A stretch of 64,000 nt of DNA. Origin: Procambarus clarkii. Lineage: Eukaryota > Arthropoda > Malacostraca > Decapoda > Cambaridae. A model generated the notes under the pieces. The model searched no databases, was not told the origin of the DNA, and saw nothing but the letters and a program-made list of their open reading frames with translations. Each line of letters starts with the position of its first letter. Position 1 is the first letter of the stretch. The stretch lies in contig NC_091188.1 in assembly GCF_040958095.1 (NCBI RefSeq), positions 5,527,056-5,591,055 on the forward strand. Direction: 5' to 3'. Below are positions 1 through 44,664 of this stretch, in pieces. The translations under genes and the position numbers were made by a program.

Positions 1-158
1 TGACTTATTAAATATGTGCATATGTGACATACTAAACATACTAGTTTACCTTGAAAAGCTTCATAGAAAACACCGACCTTACCTATGAAGCTTTTCAAGA
101 TAAATTAAAATATTCACAATAAATTAGTATGTCACATATGCACTTATTTAATAAGTCA
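1..158. mobile_element. Foldback/MITE-like element
   Basis: The first 34 or so bases (TGACTTATTAAAT...) recur inverted at 125-158. An inner inverted pair around AAGCTTCATAG (about 50-66 and 84-100) also pairs. No coding capacity. The left flank is outside the window, so target duplication cannot be judged. The following 159-398 (past exon 7 of gene A) holds nothing recognised. Confidence 0.65.
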
Positions 159-398
159 ATATTGACTGTAAGAAAGTGCGAGAACGGGTTGGTGACTGAA
201 GTAGCGGAGCGATGGCTCGCCAGCCTGCAAAGCCTTAAACAAAAATAAACAAAGCAAGATGGCATGCTATATGTATCCCCAGTGGGAACAAGATCTAAAT
301 ATAAACTTTATTCAACACTGACTCAGTGTTGAATAATAGATACTCTTGGATATTGTGGCCTCTGGGTTGAAGCGGCCAATTAGACACTTGGAACTCAC

Positions 399-11495
<11,097 letters not shown>

Positions 11496-12073
11496 CCTGG
11501 AAGAACACCAGAGGCACTCCTTCAGACCGGGTTGCGCTGCCTCTCCCTCCTTCCTACCGATGCCTCTCCCACGCCTGCTGACTCTCACTGCTCTTACTGA
11601 TGACTCTCCCACGGTGCTTCTGCTGCCTCTATGGTCTCGGCACGTCTCTCACTTTCTGTTGGGAGTTAATACATGACAACAATCACTGGGTGATGATGTA
11701 AATAAAAATTGGATCAATAGCTGTAAATTCAGGTAAAATACAATTCTAAATGTACAATTGTTTACGAAAAGAGACTGGGAATTATTTTTCCCCACTATCT
11801 TTTAGAATAATTATATAATTTCGAACATGTGTAAATTTAAGTCAGCAGCGAGCTGAGCTTACATAATAACGCTAACGTAATTGTGCCTAGCTAGACGTGT
11901 TAACGGGGAGCGGGCTCTAACTCTAGGACTCCGTCATATAGAGCTGTTATCCCTGGTATATTTGTACCTCCCAACTTTATAGTACTCTACTTGCTCTTGA
12001 TCCTGTGGACTATGGATGCAGAAAATCCACAGAGAAATGGGAAAGAGAGATGAACGTTTCGGCCGATCTGGGC
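11496..12073 (-). promoter_or_regulatory. 5' flank of gene A
   Basis: Upstream of the start codon of gene A. No TATA box or other definite motif could be assigned; the region is annotated only as the likely promoter area. Confidence 0.3.
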
Positions 12074-12110
12074 CTTTGTCAACACCGGACTCAGTCCGTT
12101 GTTGACAAAG
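12074..12110. repeat. 18-bp-arm hairpin
   Basis: CTTTGTCAACACCGGACT pairs with its inverted copy with one mismatch and a 1-nt centre, just before the (AT)n tract. Probably part of a dispersed repeat. Confidence 0.65.
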
Positions 12111-12125
12111 ACATTTGTTGACGTG

Positions 12126-12126
<1 letters not shown>

Positions 12127-12220
<94 letters not shown>

Positions 12221-12350
12221 ATATAATATATACATAATATATTATTATATATACAATAATATAATATTATATTATATATAATATATATTATATATAATAT
12301 AATATATATTATATATATAATATAATATAATATAATATAATATAATATAA
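12127..12350. repeat. (AT)n / (AATAT)n tract
   Basis: Pure AT to about 12212, then ATAATATAAT-type variants. Confidence 0.96.
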
Positions 12351-12504
12351 TGTAAAGTGCAGATGAATGAAGATAGCGGCCAGGAACAGGTTTCTGACTA
12401 AGAAAATGTCCTTCGATTAGGCATCATATTAACTCTGTCATACAAGCGACAAACATGTGACTGTGAAATATTAAGATCACCGGAAATTTAAATGAGATGC
12501 ATTC

Positions 12505-13170
12505 ATGATGCTATGTACCACATGGGTAAGACCAGTCCCTGAGAATGCTGCACCGGCGTGGTACCCCAAACCATCCGACGTTTAAGTAATTATGAGGATA
12601 AAGCATTAAGCCATTACGACAATATAGCACTTGGAAGAGATTTCCAAGTGCTATATTGCTATCCAAGGACAAGAAGCTGGGATAGGACGGAAAGTAGGAA
12701 TGGTGCCCAATCACTTAAATCATCGGGGATCGAACGCCGTACTGCAAGAAACGAGACCGTCGCTCTACCGACTAGTCCAAGTGATTTTCAACCATTCGAA
12801 GGATATATCCATTTAAACTCCAAAGAGCGCAGAACGAGATGGGATATAATCACAACATACAAAATACTTCGGGGTCTAAATAGAATGAACAAGGACAGGT
12901 ATTTTGAAATGGAAAGAACCTGGACAAGAGGACAGACAGAAGCTACCTATACAGGTCAGCCAAACTTATCACAGGAAGAGCTACAAGTAGAAAGATTACT
13001 GTGGACATTGAGTATATTTGACTTTAAATCACTTTCGCTCCTTTTAAAGTAACGCGAAACTCAGCCCTCAGAATAACACTAGCGACACGCGTGACATAAA
13101 TTAAATAAGGGCAAAAGGTTAAAAGGCGGGTCCAAGAGCTGAAATTCAATCTCGCAAACACAGCTGGAAT
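12505..13170 (+). mobile_element. Old LINE fragment with a tRNA-SINE insertion
   Basis: 12505-12562 reads like LYTTYVRP...EYAAPAW of the LINE; 12805-12960 reads RTRWDIITTYKILRGLNRMN, then the GGCGGGTCCAAGAGC tail at about 13120-13165. The middle is replaced by a SINE-like insert (12563-12800) with a 17-bp-arm hairpin at 12620-12658. Confidence 0.72.
12690..12795 (-). mobile_element. tRNA-derived SINE head
   Basis: Minus strand: AATCACTTGG...GTCGGTAGAGCGACGGTCTC...GTTCGATCCCC...AAGTGATT, with complementary ends like an acceptor stem, and A- and B-box-like blocks. It shares ACGGTCTCG with the element at 60945. Confidence 0.6.
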
Positions 13171-13199
13171 AGGGGGAGGGAAGAGGGGGGGGGGAATGA

Positions 13200-13445
13200 T
13201 TTCAGGTTAAGTACTGGAACCGGTTCAGTTATTCAGCCGACGAGGTTTCCCTTAAACACGATCCGTTAGTCGTTTTACATCCATGTCCACGCGTACTGTT
13301 GGGTGCACAGGAGGGAACGACTAAGAAATAGTTAGCAGTCGTTCCGCTCTACCCGGGGATCGAACCCAGGTCGCTCCTGCCTCTGACACGAGCGTGTGAG
13401 AGTGTGACCCGCTACCTCACAGCGTGCTGCTCAGGTACTGAACCA
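13200..13445 (-). mobile_element. Second tRNA-like SINE type
   Basis: Minus strand carries GGGTTCGATCCCCGGG downstream of GTGAGGTAGCGGGTCACACT, consistent with a tRNA-derived head. Confidence 0.5.
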
Positions 13446-13509
13446 CAACACAAACACATGCTTTCATCAGCATAACCCAACACTGTACACGTAAGATAAC
13501 ACAGTTGCG

Positions 13510-13945
<436 letters not shown>

Positions 13946-14342
13946 CCGCACGATAAAGAGGAGTCAAAATACCTGTTTGAGCTAGACGCGCGAGAGAGAT
14001 CAGCACACGTCCGTCCATCAGGTGATGGCCTGAGCAACTAACCAGCTCCACCATATAAGCTCTCACCGGCCGCCTCGGCTCCCAACACCCACCAAACTTT
14101 TTCGGAGTCTCACGTTTTTGTTGCGTCACTGGGCACACTAAGATGCTGGTGGATGCTGTTTTCCGCGTGTGCTCTCGTTCTTGACGTCGCGAGGCGTGCG
14201 CGGGAGTGTGTCGTAATCGCTGGGGAAATTGATGAGCGCTTCAATGTGGAGGTAACAGGAGGGTGTGTGGAGGAGCACGGCCGCCGGTGCGCGCGCTGAT
14301 GGCGACCGCCAGGGGGAAAACCCAACCCATGTTCCAGTAATG
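13946..14342. other. Intergenic, nothing recognised
   Basis: Moderately GC-rich, no convincing gene or repeat. Confidence 0.4.
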
Positions 14343-14830
14343 TTTTGTACGGCACTCGCTTAGTATTTGGTGGTGTACGGCACTCGCTTAGTATTTGGTG
14401 GTGTACGGCACTCGCTTAGTATTTGGTGGTGTACGGCACTCGCTTAGTATTTGGTGGTGTACAGTACTCGCTTAGTATTTGGTGGTGTACGGCACTCGCT
14501 TAGTATTTGGTGGTGTACGGCACTCGCTTAGTATTTGGTGGTGTACGGCACTCGCTTAGTATTTGGTGGTGTACGGCACTCGCTCAGTATTTGGTGGTGT
14601 ACGGCACTCGCTTAGTATTTGGTGGTGTACGGCACTCGCTTAGTATTTGGTGGTGTACGGCACTCGCTTAGTATTTGGTGGTGTACGGCACTCGCTTAGT
14701 ATTTGGTGGTGTACAGCACTCGCTTAGTATTTGGTGGTGTACAGCACTCGCTTAGTATTTGGTGGTGTACAGCACTCGCTTAATTAGTATTTGGTGGTGT
14801 ACAACACTCGCTTAGTACCTCTGCTCAGTA
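14343..14830 (+). repeat. 28-bp minisatellite
   Basis: GTACGGCACTCGCTTAGTAT core repeated about 17 times, decaying at the right end. Confidence 0.95.
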
Positions 14831-14991
14831 TTCAGTGGTGTGCAATGTTCAGTAACTCAAGGGGTACAACGCTCAGTGCCTGGTGGTCTAAGAGGTGTAT
14901 CTTGACACGTTACTACATGCCTTTTTCCTTCCATGTTTCCTACATGTGAGATAAATATGAAATATATTTTTATCTCACTATTTCCTGAATG

Positions 14992-16059
<1,068 letters not shown>

Positions 16060-16900
16060 AGAAAATTGTCTCATAGCATATACCTTTTGAACCTTTTATT
16101 ATCCTAACAGGGCTATTTTGCACTTCCTGCCATACCTCGAGATCTCATAAGGAGTCATTTCCTTATGCAGATTAGGAACAAGTCCCTCTAATATTTTGCT
16201 AGTGCAAATTATTATACATCTCTTTCGTTTGAGAAACTGTAAACATTCCCAATAATTTAGATGGCTTATTGAATAGAATCGGGCACTGAAAGATCGCTCT
16301 ACAGTTTCCGGGTCAGCAGTTTCTCCAGATTTAATTGGGGCTGTGAGTGTGCAAGAATATTCCAATCTAACTAGTGTCTTAAGAAGTACTTTCATAGGTT
16401 TGGCATCTCTTTTTTCTGAAAAGGTACTTCTTGATCCAGCCTGTCATTTTTCTTGCATTCGTGACAGCTAATTTATTGTGTTCTTTAAAAATAATAATCT
16501 TTCGACAGGGTTATTCCCAAATCTTTTCCTATTTCTATCTCTAGTATGAGTTGGTAGTGGTTTCCGTTTTGATATTTGTCAGATTAACTATAGCGCAGGG
16601 GTTTGAGATTGTTTTCATTCATTAAACATCATAATTTGTTTTCTGTGTCCCATTCAAAGACCTGATTTAAACCAGTTTAAAGGTTTGCTGTGCCCTCTGT
16701 ATTGAGAACTCTCATAAATATCCTGGTATCATCTGCAAAGGAGGATTGATGAAATTGAAGATCTTTCCTTCTCCTTTGCCAGTAATTCCATTTGTGTGCA
16801 ATAACAATCGGTCACACTCGTCGAAAACTTTGGTGGAATCTAAAATTATCACATGTTAGTTTAACTTGACTTTCGTCGCCTCTAGAGACTAATTGTCATA
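16060..16900 (-). mobile_element. Second LINE type, RT C-terminal relic
   Basis: Minus strand reads SFADDTRIFMRVLNTEG (RT motif C) near 16690-16745 and, at 16395-16099, SHLNYWECLQFLKRKR followed by KILEGLVPNL. These blocks are typical of LINE RT C-termini but differ from the 52-kb LINE. Many stops. Confidence 0.72.
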
Positions 16901-17164
16901 GTGGTCAAGCAGTTGTAGAGAGACAGGAGCAGGCTGCTGCTGTCTCAAGACAACCTCTGCTGTCCAGGGGGGTTGAGTTGACGGCGTGACTCCATGGGGA
17001 AAATCACGTTAATGGGATTTCTTTATTTCTCTTGTGACCATTTGTTTATATTTTAATTCTTAGCATTATAATTTTAGCACCTTCAGACCCATTATACACA
17101 TATTTAATTCCCAGGTTAATGGACTATTAATTTATTAAATAGTCAATGCTGTTGGTGGAGTACA

Positions 17165-17305
17165 ACAGGAAGGGATTAGAGCCAAGTGTGTGACAAGTGA
17201 GGGGACTAGAACCAGGTGTGTGACAGGTGTGGAATTAGAGCCAAGTGTGGAACTAGAGCCAGGTGTGTGACAGGTGTGGAATTAGAGCCAGGTGTGTACG
17301 AGGAA
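17165..17305 (+). repeat. Degenerate repeat, AGAGCCAAGTGTGTGACA type
   Basis: Four to five imperfect copies of ATTAGAGCCAGGTGTGTGAC. The rest of 16901-17450 has nothing recognised. Confidence 0.65.
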
Positions 17306-17449
17306 GGGTATAAATGCAAATTTTCATCACTGTGAAGAACTTAGAGACCTAAAAGGAAGCCTTGACGCCAGTCGAGTGTTGGCTAAGAAATAGGCCCCAT
17401 GAACTGGAATTAAATCCCGTGAAGATTACTATATGTGCAGTATGGCGAG

Positions 17450-18689
<1,240 letters not shown>

Positions 18690-18985
18690 GTTGTGTTTTT
18701 GCGGGGGTTGAGCTTTGCTCTTTCGGCCCGCCTCTCAACTGTCAATCAACTGATTTACTAACTACATTTTTTTTTTTTTTTTTTTTTCCCACACCACACA
18801 CACACACCCCAGGAAGCAGCGCGTGACAGCTGACTAACTCACAGGTACCTATTTACTGCTAGGTAACAGGGGCACTTAGGGTGAAAGAAACTTTGCCCAT
18901 TTGTTTCTGCCTCGTGCGGGAATCGAACCCACGCCACAGAATTACGAGTCCTGCGCGCTATCCACCAGGCTACGAGGCCCCACAG
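18690..18985 (-). mobile_element. tRNA-derived SINE with LINE-type 3' tail, copy 1
   Basis: Minus strand: tRNA-like head GGTTCGATTCCCGC, the body GGGCAAAGTTTCTTTCACCC...CAGTAAATAGGTACCTG, then poly-A and the LINE 3' UTR block AGTTGAGAGGCGGGCCGAAA...CTCAACCCCCGC. Confidence 0.8.
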
Positions 18986-18986
18986 G

Positions 18987-19428
<442 letters not shown>

Positions 19429-19597
19429 ACCAGCATGTGTGTGTGGGGGGAAGGGGTCCGCTGCGTCGCAGTCCTAATCAACAGTTCCTTGATATATTCC
19501 TCTCGCGTAAGATAATCTACCACTGTACCGTTCAGGATAGAGCTGAAACAGAGCCGGCAGGGCGTGGAGGAGAGAGGGGGTGAAAGACCCAGCAGAG

Positions 19598-20012
<415 letters not shown>

Positions 20013-20109
20013 GTACTTTCACATGAAAAATAGTTTAGCAATGGTGTTGGATTTCAACTGGCGTCTCTGCACGCACTGTTCTCACTCTATCGTGATGGTA
20101 CAGAAGCAG

Positions 20110-20720
20110 AGCGCCTGCCACCTACCAAGGCAGCGCCTGCCATCTACCGAGGCAGCGCCTGCCATCTACCGAGGCAGCGCCTGCCATCTACCGAGGCAGC
20201 GCCTGCCATCTACCGAGGCAGCGCCTGCCATCTACCGAGGCAGCGCCTGCCATCTACCGAGGCAGCGCCTGCCATCTACCGAGGCAGCGCCTGCCATCTA
20301 CCGAGGCAGCGCCTGCCAGCTACCGAGGCAGCGCCTGCCAGCTACCGAGGCAGCGCCTGCCAGCTACCGAGGCAGCGCCTGCCATCTACCGAGGCAGCGC
20401 CTGCCATCTACCGAGGCAGCGCCTGCCATCTACCGAGGCAGCGCCTGCCATATACCAAGGCAGCGCCTGCCAGCTACCGAGGCAGCACCTGCCATCTACC
20501 GAGGCAGCACCTGCCATCTACCGAGGCAGCACCTGCCATCTACCGAGGCAGCGCCTGCCAGCTACCGAGGCAGCGCCTGCCATCTACCGAGGCAGCGCCT
20601 GCCATCTACCGAGGCAGCGCCTGCCATCTACCGAGGCAGCGCCTGCCATCTACCGAGGCAGCGCCTGCCATCTACCGAGGCAGCGCCTGCCATCTACCGA
20701 GGCAGCGCCTGCCATCTACA
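20110..20720 (+). repeat. 22-bp minisatellite
   Basis: About 27 copies with core GCCATCTACCGAGGCAGCGC. The period of 22 stays open through three frames, giving a false 238-codon ORF. Confidence 0.95.
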
Positions 20721-22254
20721 GCTGCAACAGACCAAGTGATGATAGTGTCAGCCAGGAACAGAAGAGAAGTAGGATTTATATAATATAAAATATCCCCCAA
20801 CTCTCCTAACACATTAAAGAATGAAGAGTGAACCTATGACTTCAAAAATTCAGTTGTCAAATCATTCCCAAAACGTTAAATAAGAATGCTCAGAACAACA
20901 CAAATCAACGAGTCTTTTAACGTAAATGTAAACAAAATATGTCATGCAAAATCACTGACTCTCATCACAAAATCACTCTTCATCAGTACTCTGAGATTAG
21001 GTTCGTATTTGACCATTTACAAAGTTCGAATTAGGACTATACTATGCAATTTGGATAAAGAGTGTTATTGCATTTAAGAGCATAGCACTCGTAGTAATTT
21101 TTGAATGTTTTTAATTGTCGTTTCTGACTGTATCTGAGGCGCCTGTGTTGTGTCGAGGAGAAGGAAGGTAGATGGAGTCGGTTTTGATGGACGATGGTTG
21201 CCTTGTTCTCTCCTCAGTTTAGTCTGAGTTGCTCTTATTATTTTGCCTTGACACAGGTCATAGTCTTCTTAGAACTGTAAAGTGACCCTAGACCAAGGGG
21301 GGACGAGGGGGCACCACCCCCTTCAGTATAAAGGGGGGAGGCATGTACTGCCACTCCTTATTCTTTAAACCCCCTACCCATTATAAATAAGGAAATAAAT
21401 AAATATATATTTGTTGATTGGATGAAATTCGTCTGCTTTTGACGAATCCAGATTTAAATGGCAATAATTATCTAACGTGAGGATTTGTAGATTTATTTTT
21501 TAGCGGATTTCTCTTCACATTTAAATGACTTGAACGCCATAAAAACCTATGAAATCAAACTAAAAAAATTTAATGGCGTTGTCGACATTCACACTTTTAT
21601 ATAGTTCCCGAACATAAAAAAAAGACAGATCTTAAAATTTGTGAGAAAACTGACATTCAGAGCCTTCAAATTAAATTTTCAAGCATCATTGTTTCGGCAG
21701 TTGATTAATTTCCTTAAAGATTTACTAAATTCAGGTCATTCGAAGAAACTACAAAACTCATAGAGTGTGTAAACAGTGTACTCTTAGACAAATAATTTGG
21801 AAATGTTGCTGTGGAGAGGTTTGGATAATTCTGAGATGTAATAGATTAATTTACGAAGTAGCTCAATTTGGAGGAAATTTTATTTAACTAAACTGTTTTT
21901 TGGAATGCTTATTTTGACAAAAATTTTACTAAACTGTTTTTGGGAGGTTCAAACAGTGTCAAGGGTGGAACTGAAGAGCAGAAACAATCTCTTCTCTTTC
22001 TATAGCTTAATACCCGCAAGGCATTAAGGTATTGGTATGTAAGGTATTACTTATCAAGGTAATCCCCTTCCCACCCAATGGGCTGCGGTAGAAAGTTCAC
22101 ATGCACACTCTACGTAGAGCAAAGTATACATAGGGTATTTGACTAAGATTTCTGATAATACATCAATTTGGAGTGAAATAAGTTGGAGACCGAAAGAATT
22201 GTGGTCTATCAAACGGGCTTCGTGTCATTATTTCTAAGTGTTGGTATCATTTCA
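20721..22254. other. Intergenic, AT-rich, nothing recognised
   Basis: No coding signal beyond short open frames; no clear repeat. Confidence 0.4.
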
Positions 22255-22400
22255 AATCAAATCAAATGTTTATTCAGGTAAAAGTACACACATACAAGAT
22301 GAGTTACAAACATAATGTTGGATGCTCTAGATAGAGCTAGTACATACAATGCCTAAAGCCACTAATACGCACTGCGTTTCCGGCAATTTTTCTCAAGGAC
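22255..22400. repeat. Dispersed repeat (TTTATTCAGGTAAAAGTACA type)
   Basis: Contains GAGCTAGTACATACAATGCC, a phrase I recall as common in decapod repeats; recognised by recall only. Confidence 0.4.
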
Positions 22401-22741
22401 TCTCAACGTCGACTAATTTAACAATATCCTTTGTCCAGTACGGTGGCCATAACTGAGCAATATAGGACTTACTAGTGAACTGAAGCTTGTTAAGTTAGGT
22501 GTTTAAGTTCTGTTGGCAATTATTTGTATTAATAGTACGTGGGTGAAGCATTTACGAAGGCGCGACTCGAGCGGAGGGCGCTAGTGAACAGAGGGTGTTA
22601 TAGTGAACAGTGGGTGCTATAGTGAACAGTTGGGTGTTCGAGAACTGTTCCAATTTCACTATTTTTGAATCGTCTCTAAAGTTTTTTTTTTATTCATAAA
22701 CAGTTGGATTGCCAGCTGGATTAATGAGTATTTGGCTACTG

Positions 22742-24012
22742 TTTATGAGGACGGTCTGTATCGATGAGGACGGCTGTATTGATGAGGACGGGCTGTATTG
22801 ATGAGGACGGGCTGTATTGATGAGGACGGTCTGTATTGATGAGGACGGGCTGTATTGATGAGGACGGGCTGTATTGATGAGGACGGGCTGTATTGATGAG
22901 GACGGGCTGTATCGATGAGGACGGCTGTATTGATGAGGACGGGCTGTATTGATGAGGACGGCTGTATTGATGAGGACGGCTGTATTGATGAGGACGGGCT
23001 GTATTGATGAGGACGGGCTGTATTGATGAGGACGGTCTGTATTGATGAGGACGGGCTGTATTGATGAGGACGGGCTGTATTGATGAGGACGGGCTGTATT
23101 GATGAGGACGGTCTGTATTGATGAGGACAGGCTGTATTGATGAGGACGGGCTGTATTGATGAGGACGGGCTGTATTGATGAGGACGGCTGTATTGATGAG
23201 GACGGGCTGTATTGATGAGGACGGGCTGTATTGATGAGGACGGCTGTATTGATGAGGACGGGCTGTATTGATGAGGACGGCTGTATTGATGAGGACGGCT
23301 GTATTGATGAGGACGGTCTGTATTGATGATGACGGGCTGTATTGTTGAGGACGGGCTGTACTGATGAGGACGGGCTGTATTGATGAGGACGGGCTGTACT
23401 GATGAGGACGGTCTGTATTGATGAGGACGGTCTGTATTGATGAGGACGGCTGTATTGATGAGGACGGCTGTATTGATGAGGACGGTCTGTATTGATGATG
23501 ACGGGCTGTATTGTTGAGGACGGGCTGTACTGATGAGGACGGGCTGTATTGATGAGGACGGGCTGTACTGATGAGGACGGTCTGTATTGATGAGGACGGT
23601 CTGTATTGATGAGGACAGTCTGTATTGATGAGGACGGGCTGTATTGATGAGGACGGTCTGTATTGATGAGGACGGGCTGTATTGATGAGGACGGGCTGTA
23701 TTGATGAGGACGGGCTGTATTGAAGAGGACGGGCTGTATTGATGAGGACGGTCTGTATTGATGAGGACGGGCTGTATTGATGAGGACAGTCTGTATTGAT
23801 GAGGACGGGCTCTATTGATGAGGACGGGCTGTATTGATGAGGACGGGCTCTATTGATGAGGACGGTCTGTATTGATGAGGAAGGCCTGTACTGATGAGGA
23901 CGGGCTGTACTGATTAGGACGGTCTATATTGATGAGGACGGTCTGAATTGATGAGGACGGTCTGTATTGATCAGGACGGTCTGTACTGATCAGGACGGTC
24001 TGTATTGATGAG
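22742..24012 (+). repeat. 18/19-bp satellite array
   Basis: About 66 copies of ATTGATGAGGACGGGCTGT with an 18-bp variant lacking one G. A block near 23290-23440 is repeated almost exactly near 23460-23610, showing segmental amplification. Confidence 0.95.
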
Positions 24013-24227
24013 TAAGGGCTGAGTACCGGTGATGAGTCAGGTCGAGGCCAGTGAAACCTGGGTGCCCCTGGGGTTATGGGGCCGCTGGTGAGCACATTGG
24101 GGCCGCGATGTCGGCCTCGGCAGAGAGAAACTCAGCCCCATGTAAGAGGAAGTCTATCACTTGCCTCAGCAACGGGGCGACTGAGAGCCAAATATTTCCG
24201 CGAGCGGAGTCAGAATAATTATAGTTT

Positions 24228-24365
24228 TGCCCAAGTGACAACAGTATACAACCCCTCTTGCCCAAGTGTCAACAGTATACAACCCCTCTTGCCCAAGTGT
24301 CAACAGTATACAACCCCTCTTGCCCAAGTGTCAACAGTATACAACCCCTCTTGCCCAAGTGTATT
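24228..24365 (+). repeat. 31-bp minisatellite
   Basis: Core AACAGTATACAACCCCTCTT repeated four to five times. Confidence 0.93.
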
Positions 24366-24736
24366 TTGTTGCAATCTCGTTAGCTACTTACACGGTTTAA
24401 TGTATGCATATCATTAGTCTTTTATAGCACGGGGTGTTCAGTAACTGGGCCATAAGTGACTGTAAACCCCAGCAGTTTACATATTTACTGAACATGTTCT
24501 ACCCGCACCACGCATCTAAAGGACTGAGGTGTACAACCGGTTTTTCGAAAGTAGGAAAACTTTCATCACCATCCAAATTCATCAACCTTAATCTAATACA
24601 CCTTAGATCATCTACCAATGTTCATTAATATTCAATAATTGTGTTCCACTGGATATCTGTAACATTTAGACTTTCATCCGTACAACTGAACATTTCTTGG
24701 ACTTTATCTATCAAGTTAAACTTTATCTATCAGTCG
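24366..24736. other. Intergenic, nothing recognised
   Basis: No gene or repeat seen. Confidence 0.4.
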
Positions 24737-24990
24737 TCAGGGAGTCTGACGGCTGAGTGGACAGCGCTCGGGGCTTATTGTCCTAAGGTATGGGTTCGAT
24801 CCCCAGCGGAGGCGGAAACAAAAATGCAGAGTTTCCTATACCCTGATGCTTCAGTTCACTTAGCAGTAAATAGGTACCTGGGAATTAGACAGCTCCTACG
24901 GGCTGCTTCCTGGGGATGTATAACAAAAAGGAGGCCTGGTCGAGGACCGGGCCGCGGGGACACTAAGCCCCGAAATCATCTTAAGATAAC
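24737..24990 (+). mobile_element. tRNA-derived SINE, GATAACC-tail type, copy 1
   Basis: tRNA-like head with GGTTCGATCCCC, body CAGTAAATAGGTACCTGG, block GGTCGAGGACCGGGCCGCGG, and AAATCATCTTAAGATAACC end. Confidence 0.82.
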
Positions 24991-25184
24991 CATCATGCAG
25001 AATACATTAAGTTACACCTGAGTCCAACTTCAGCAGTTCTGGTGGACGCATGCTAGAATTCGATGAAGACTAGGGACCAAAGGCTTTACAACACCCTTCA
25101 GAACCTCTTACTGTGGGGGCCTAATTCAAACTACGAACTGCGGGTACTAACAGCCCAATTGATCCAACCGTTACTCAGGTAACC

Positions 25185-25365
25185 CTTCCTCTCAACCAAG
25201 AGGTCGCGTTTCTTACGTTATGGTAACCAACATTACAAACAGTGAAAAAAAAATGGATTCACAAATATCTACGTTTACTGGGGATCGGACTCTATAGGTT
25301 AGGAGGGTTGCTTGGGTGCGTACGTTTCTGGTTAGGTTAGGATAGGGTTGGGTTTGTTACGGAGT
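25185..25365 (+). repeat. Dispersed repeat family R, copy 2
   Basis: CTCTCAACCAAGAGGTCGCG start, TATCTACGTTTACTGG middle, GGTTGCTTGGGTGCGTACG end. Confidence 0.65.
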
Positions 25366-25477
25366 GAACCAGCAGGCTACGTCAGAGACCGGGCCCCAAG
25401 GATAGTGGTTGCGGGAACCGTCTAATAATTGACGCAGTGTCTGCTTCCTTCCTGCTACATACCTCATACCTAGTACT

Positions 25478-25817
25478 ATGTTCCACATACCACATATCCA
25501 GTACCATGCTCCACATACCAAATATCACATTCCACATATCATATTCAACATACCACATACCAAATATCACATTCCACATATCATATTCAACATACCACAT
25601 ACCAAATATCACATTCCACATATCATATTCAACATACCACATACCACATATCACATTCCACATATCATATTCAACATACCACATACCAAATATCACATTC
25701 CACATATCATATTCAACATACCACATACCTAATATCACATTCCACATATCATATTCAACATACCACATACCAAATATCACATTCCACATATCATATTCAA
25801 CATACCACATACCAAAC
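25478..25817 (+). repeat. 42-bp minisatellite
   Basis: Core CACATTCCACATATCATATT repeated about eight times; 42 is divisible by 3, so open frames on both strands are artefacts. Confidence 0.94.
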
Positions 25818-27066
25818 TCCAGCCTTCCACAAACTGTAAATTTTCCCTAGACATCGTGTTTATAGTACTGATTAAAGCGGAGGAACCACCCACCACACAA
25901 CTTCTATTGAAAAGACAGAAGGAAAAAAGATACGCTCAAGATTATCATAACAAATATATTTGTAAAGAATAGGACTCATTTACTTTGGGTCCTCAACAGT
26001 GACATTTCTCTGATCAAATTTTACATGTAATTTAACAACATCCTAAACAGGGATTTATGCATTTTTCATGTCTAAAGACATTCATTGTATAAATCTTTGA
26101 GCTTTTTCTCTCTCAGTTAACGACAAGGGAGTAAGAGAATTTGAGCAAATTGCATTTTATTACCGTGTTCCTTGAGACAGAAAATCAAGTATTCTGCGAC
26201 AAGACAACTGTATCTTCCTGCTAAAAGTCGACATACTATTCATTTAATAAAATAATTATCAGAAATGTTGATCTTGAGCAACGGTATATAGGGTAATCGA
26301 GCCTTCATACATGTTTCGAAGTAGCTTGAATTTATCACGCTCAAAGGCGTTTCGTGCATACGTTTCCCCTGGAGGTGGTACCAGAGGGGGAAAATCCCAG
26401 AGGCAGTACCAAAGGCGGTACTGGAGGCAGTACTGTAGGTGGTACTGGTCTCTCTTGGGGTACTTGGATCCTATTATGACTTTATTACTCAACTTATTCA
26501 ATTATTTGAGTGTACGTTTACACCATGAGCCTATTGGAATGAGGCTGTGGCTCTTCGCACGGTCTTGTATTTGTTGGTCTTTCTGGGGCTCCGTGAAAGT
26601 AGGAGGGACACCACGTGCTCTACTGGAGACAGGTGTGAACTGGAGTGGAGGCACACGTGAAATCTCGCACCATCTCCTTACCTCCTTTCCATGGCGTCAC
26701 TCTGATCCCATGTAAACACTAGTTGACAGTCATTATAGGTCTGTTCGGTTGGCATTCTTGTTGAGCCGGATAACTGGCCGTTATGAGGCTCCTCTTAATA
26801 GTATACTGGCATCATCATGGCTTTCATAATATAACTCCTCTGACCTACAGCAAATGAAACCATGGTGGCCTTATTGGCTTGCTACTTCCTTTGCTGCAGA
26901 TTCATCTGTGTTCAATGAGGAGATGAACGGCGAGGCGAAGAGTTATAACGACACAAGGAGCCTGACTATCAAAGGGAGTTATCAAGGCAGTGCTTGGGAC
27001 GTAAAATATAAATCCCCAATATGAGGGGCTGTCACTACTAGAAAGTGTCATTTATCCATCCTAGAC
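25818..27066. other. Intergenic, nothing recognised
   Basis: Short GGCGGTACTGGAGGCAGTAC-like repeats at 26385-26450. No gene. Confidence 0.4.

Positions 27067-44664
<17,598 letters not shown>

Noticed and set aside
12690-12795. A functional tRNA gene
   Set aside because: Acceptor-like ends pair, but the T-arm and anticodon arm do not fold cleanly, and it is embedded in repeat sequence; called a SINE head instead.
20023-20739. 238-codon plus-strand ORF
   Set aside because: 22-bp tandem repeat open through all frames; no homology.
22742-24012. CTGATGAG in the satellite resembles the hammerhead ribozyme core
   Set aside because: The second conserved strand (GAAA after stem II) and flanking stems are missing in every unit; most units read ATTGATGAG.
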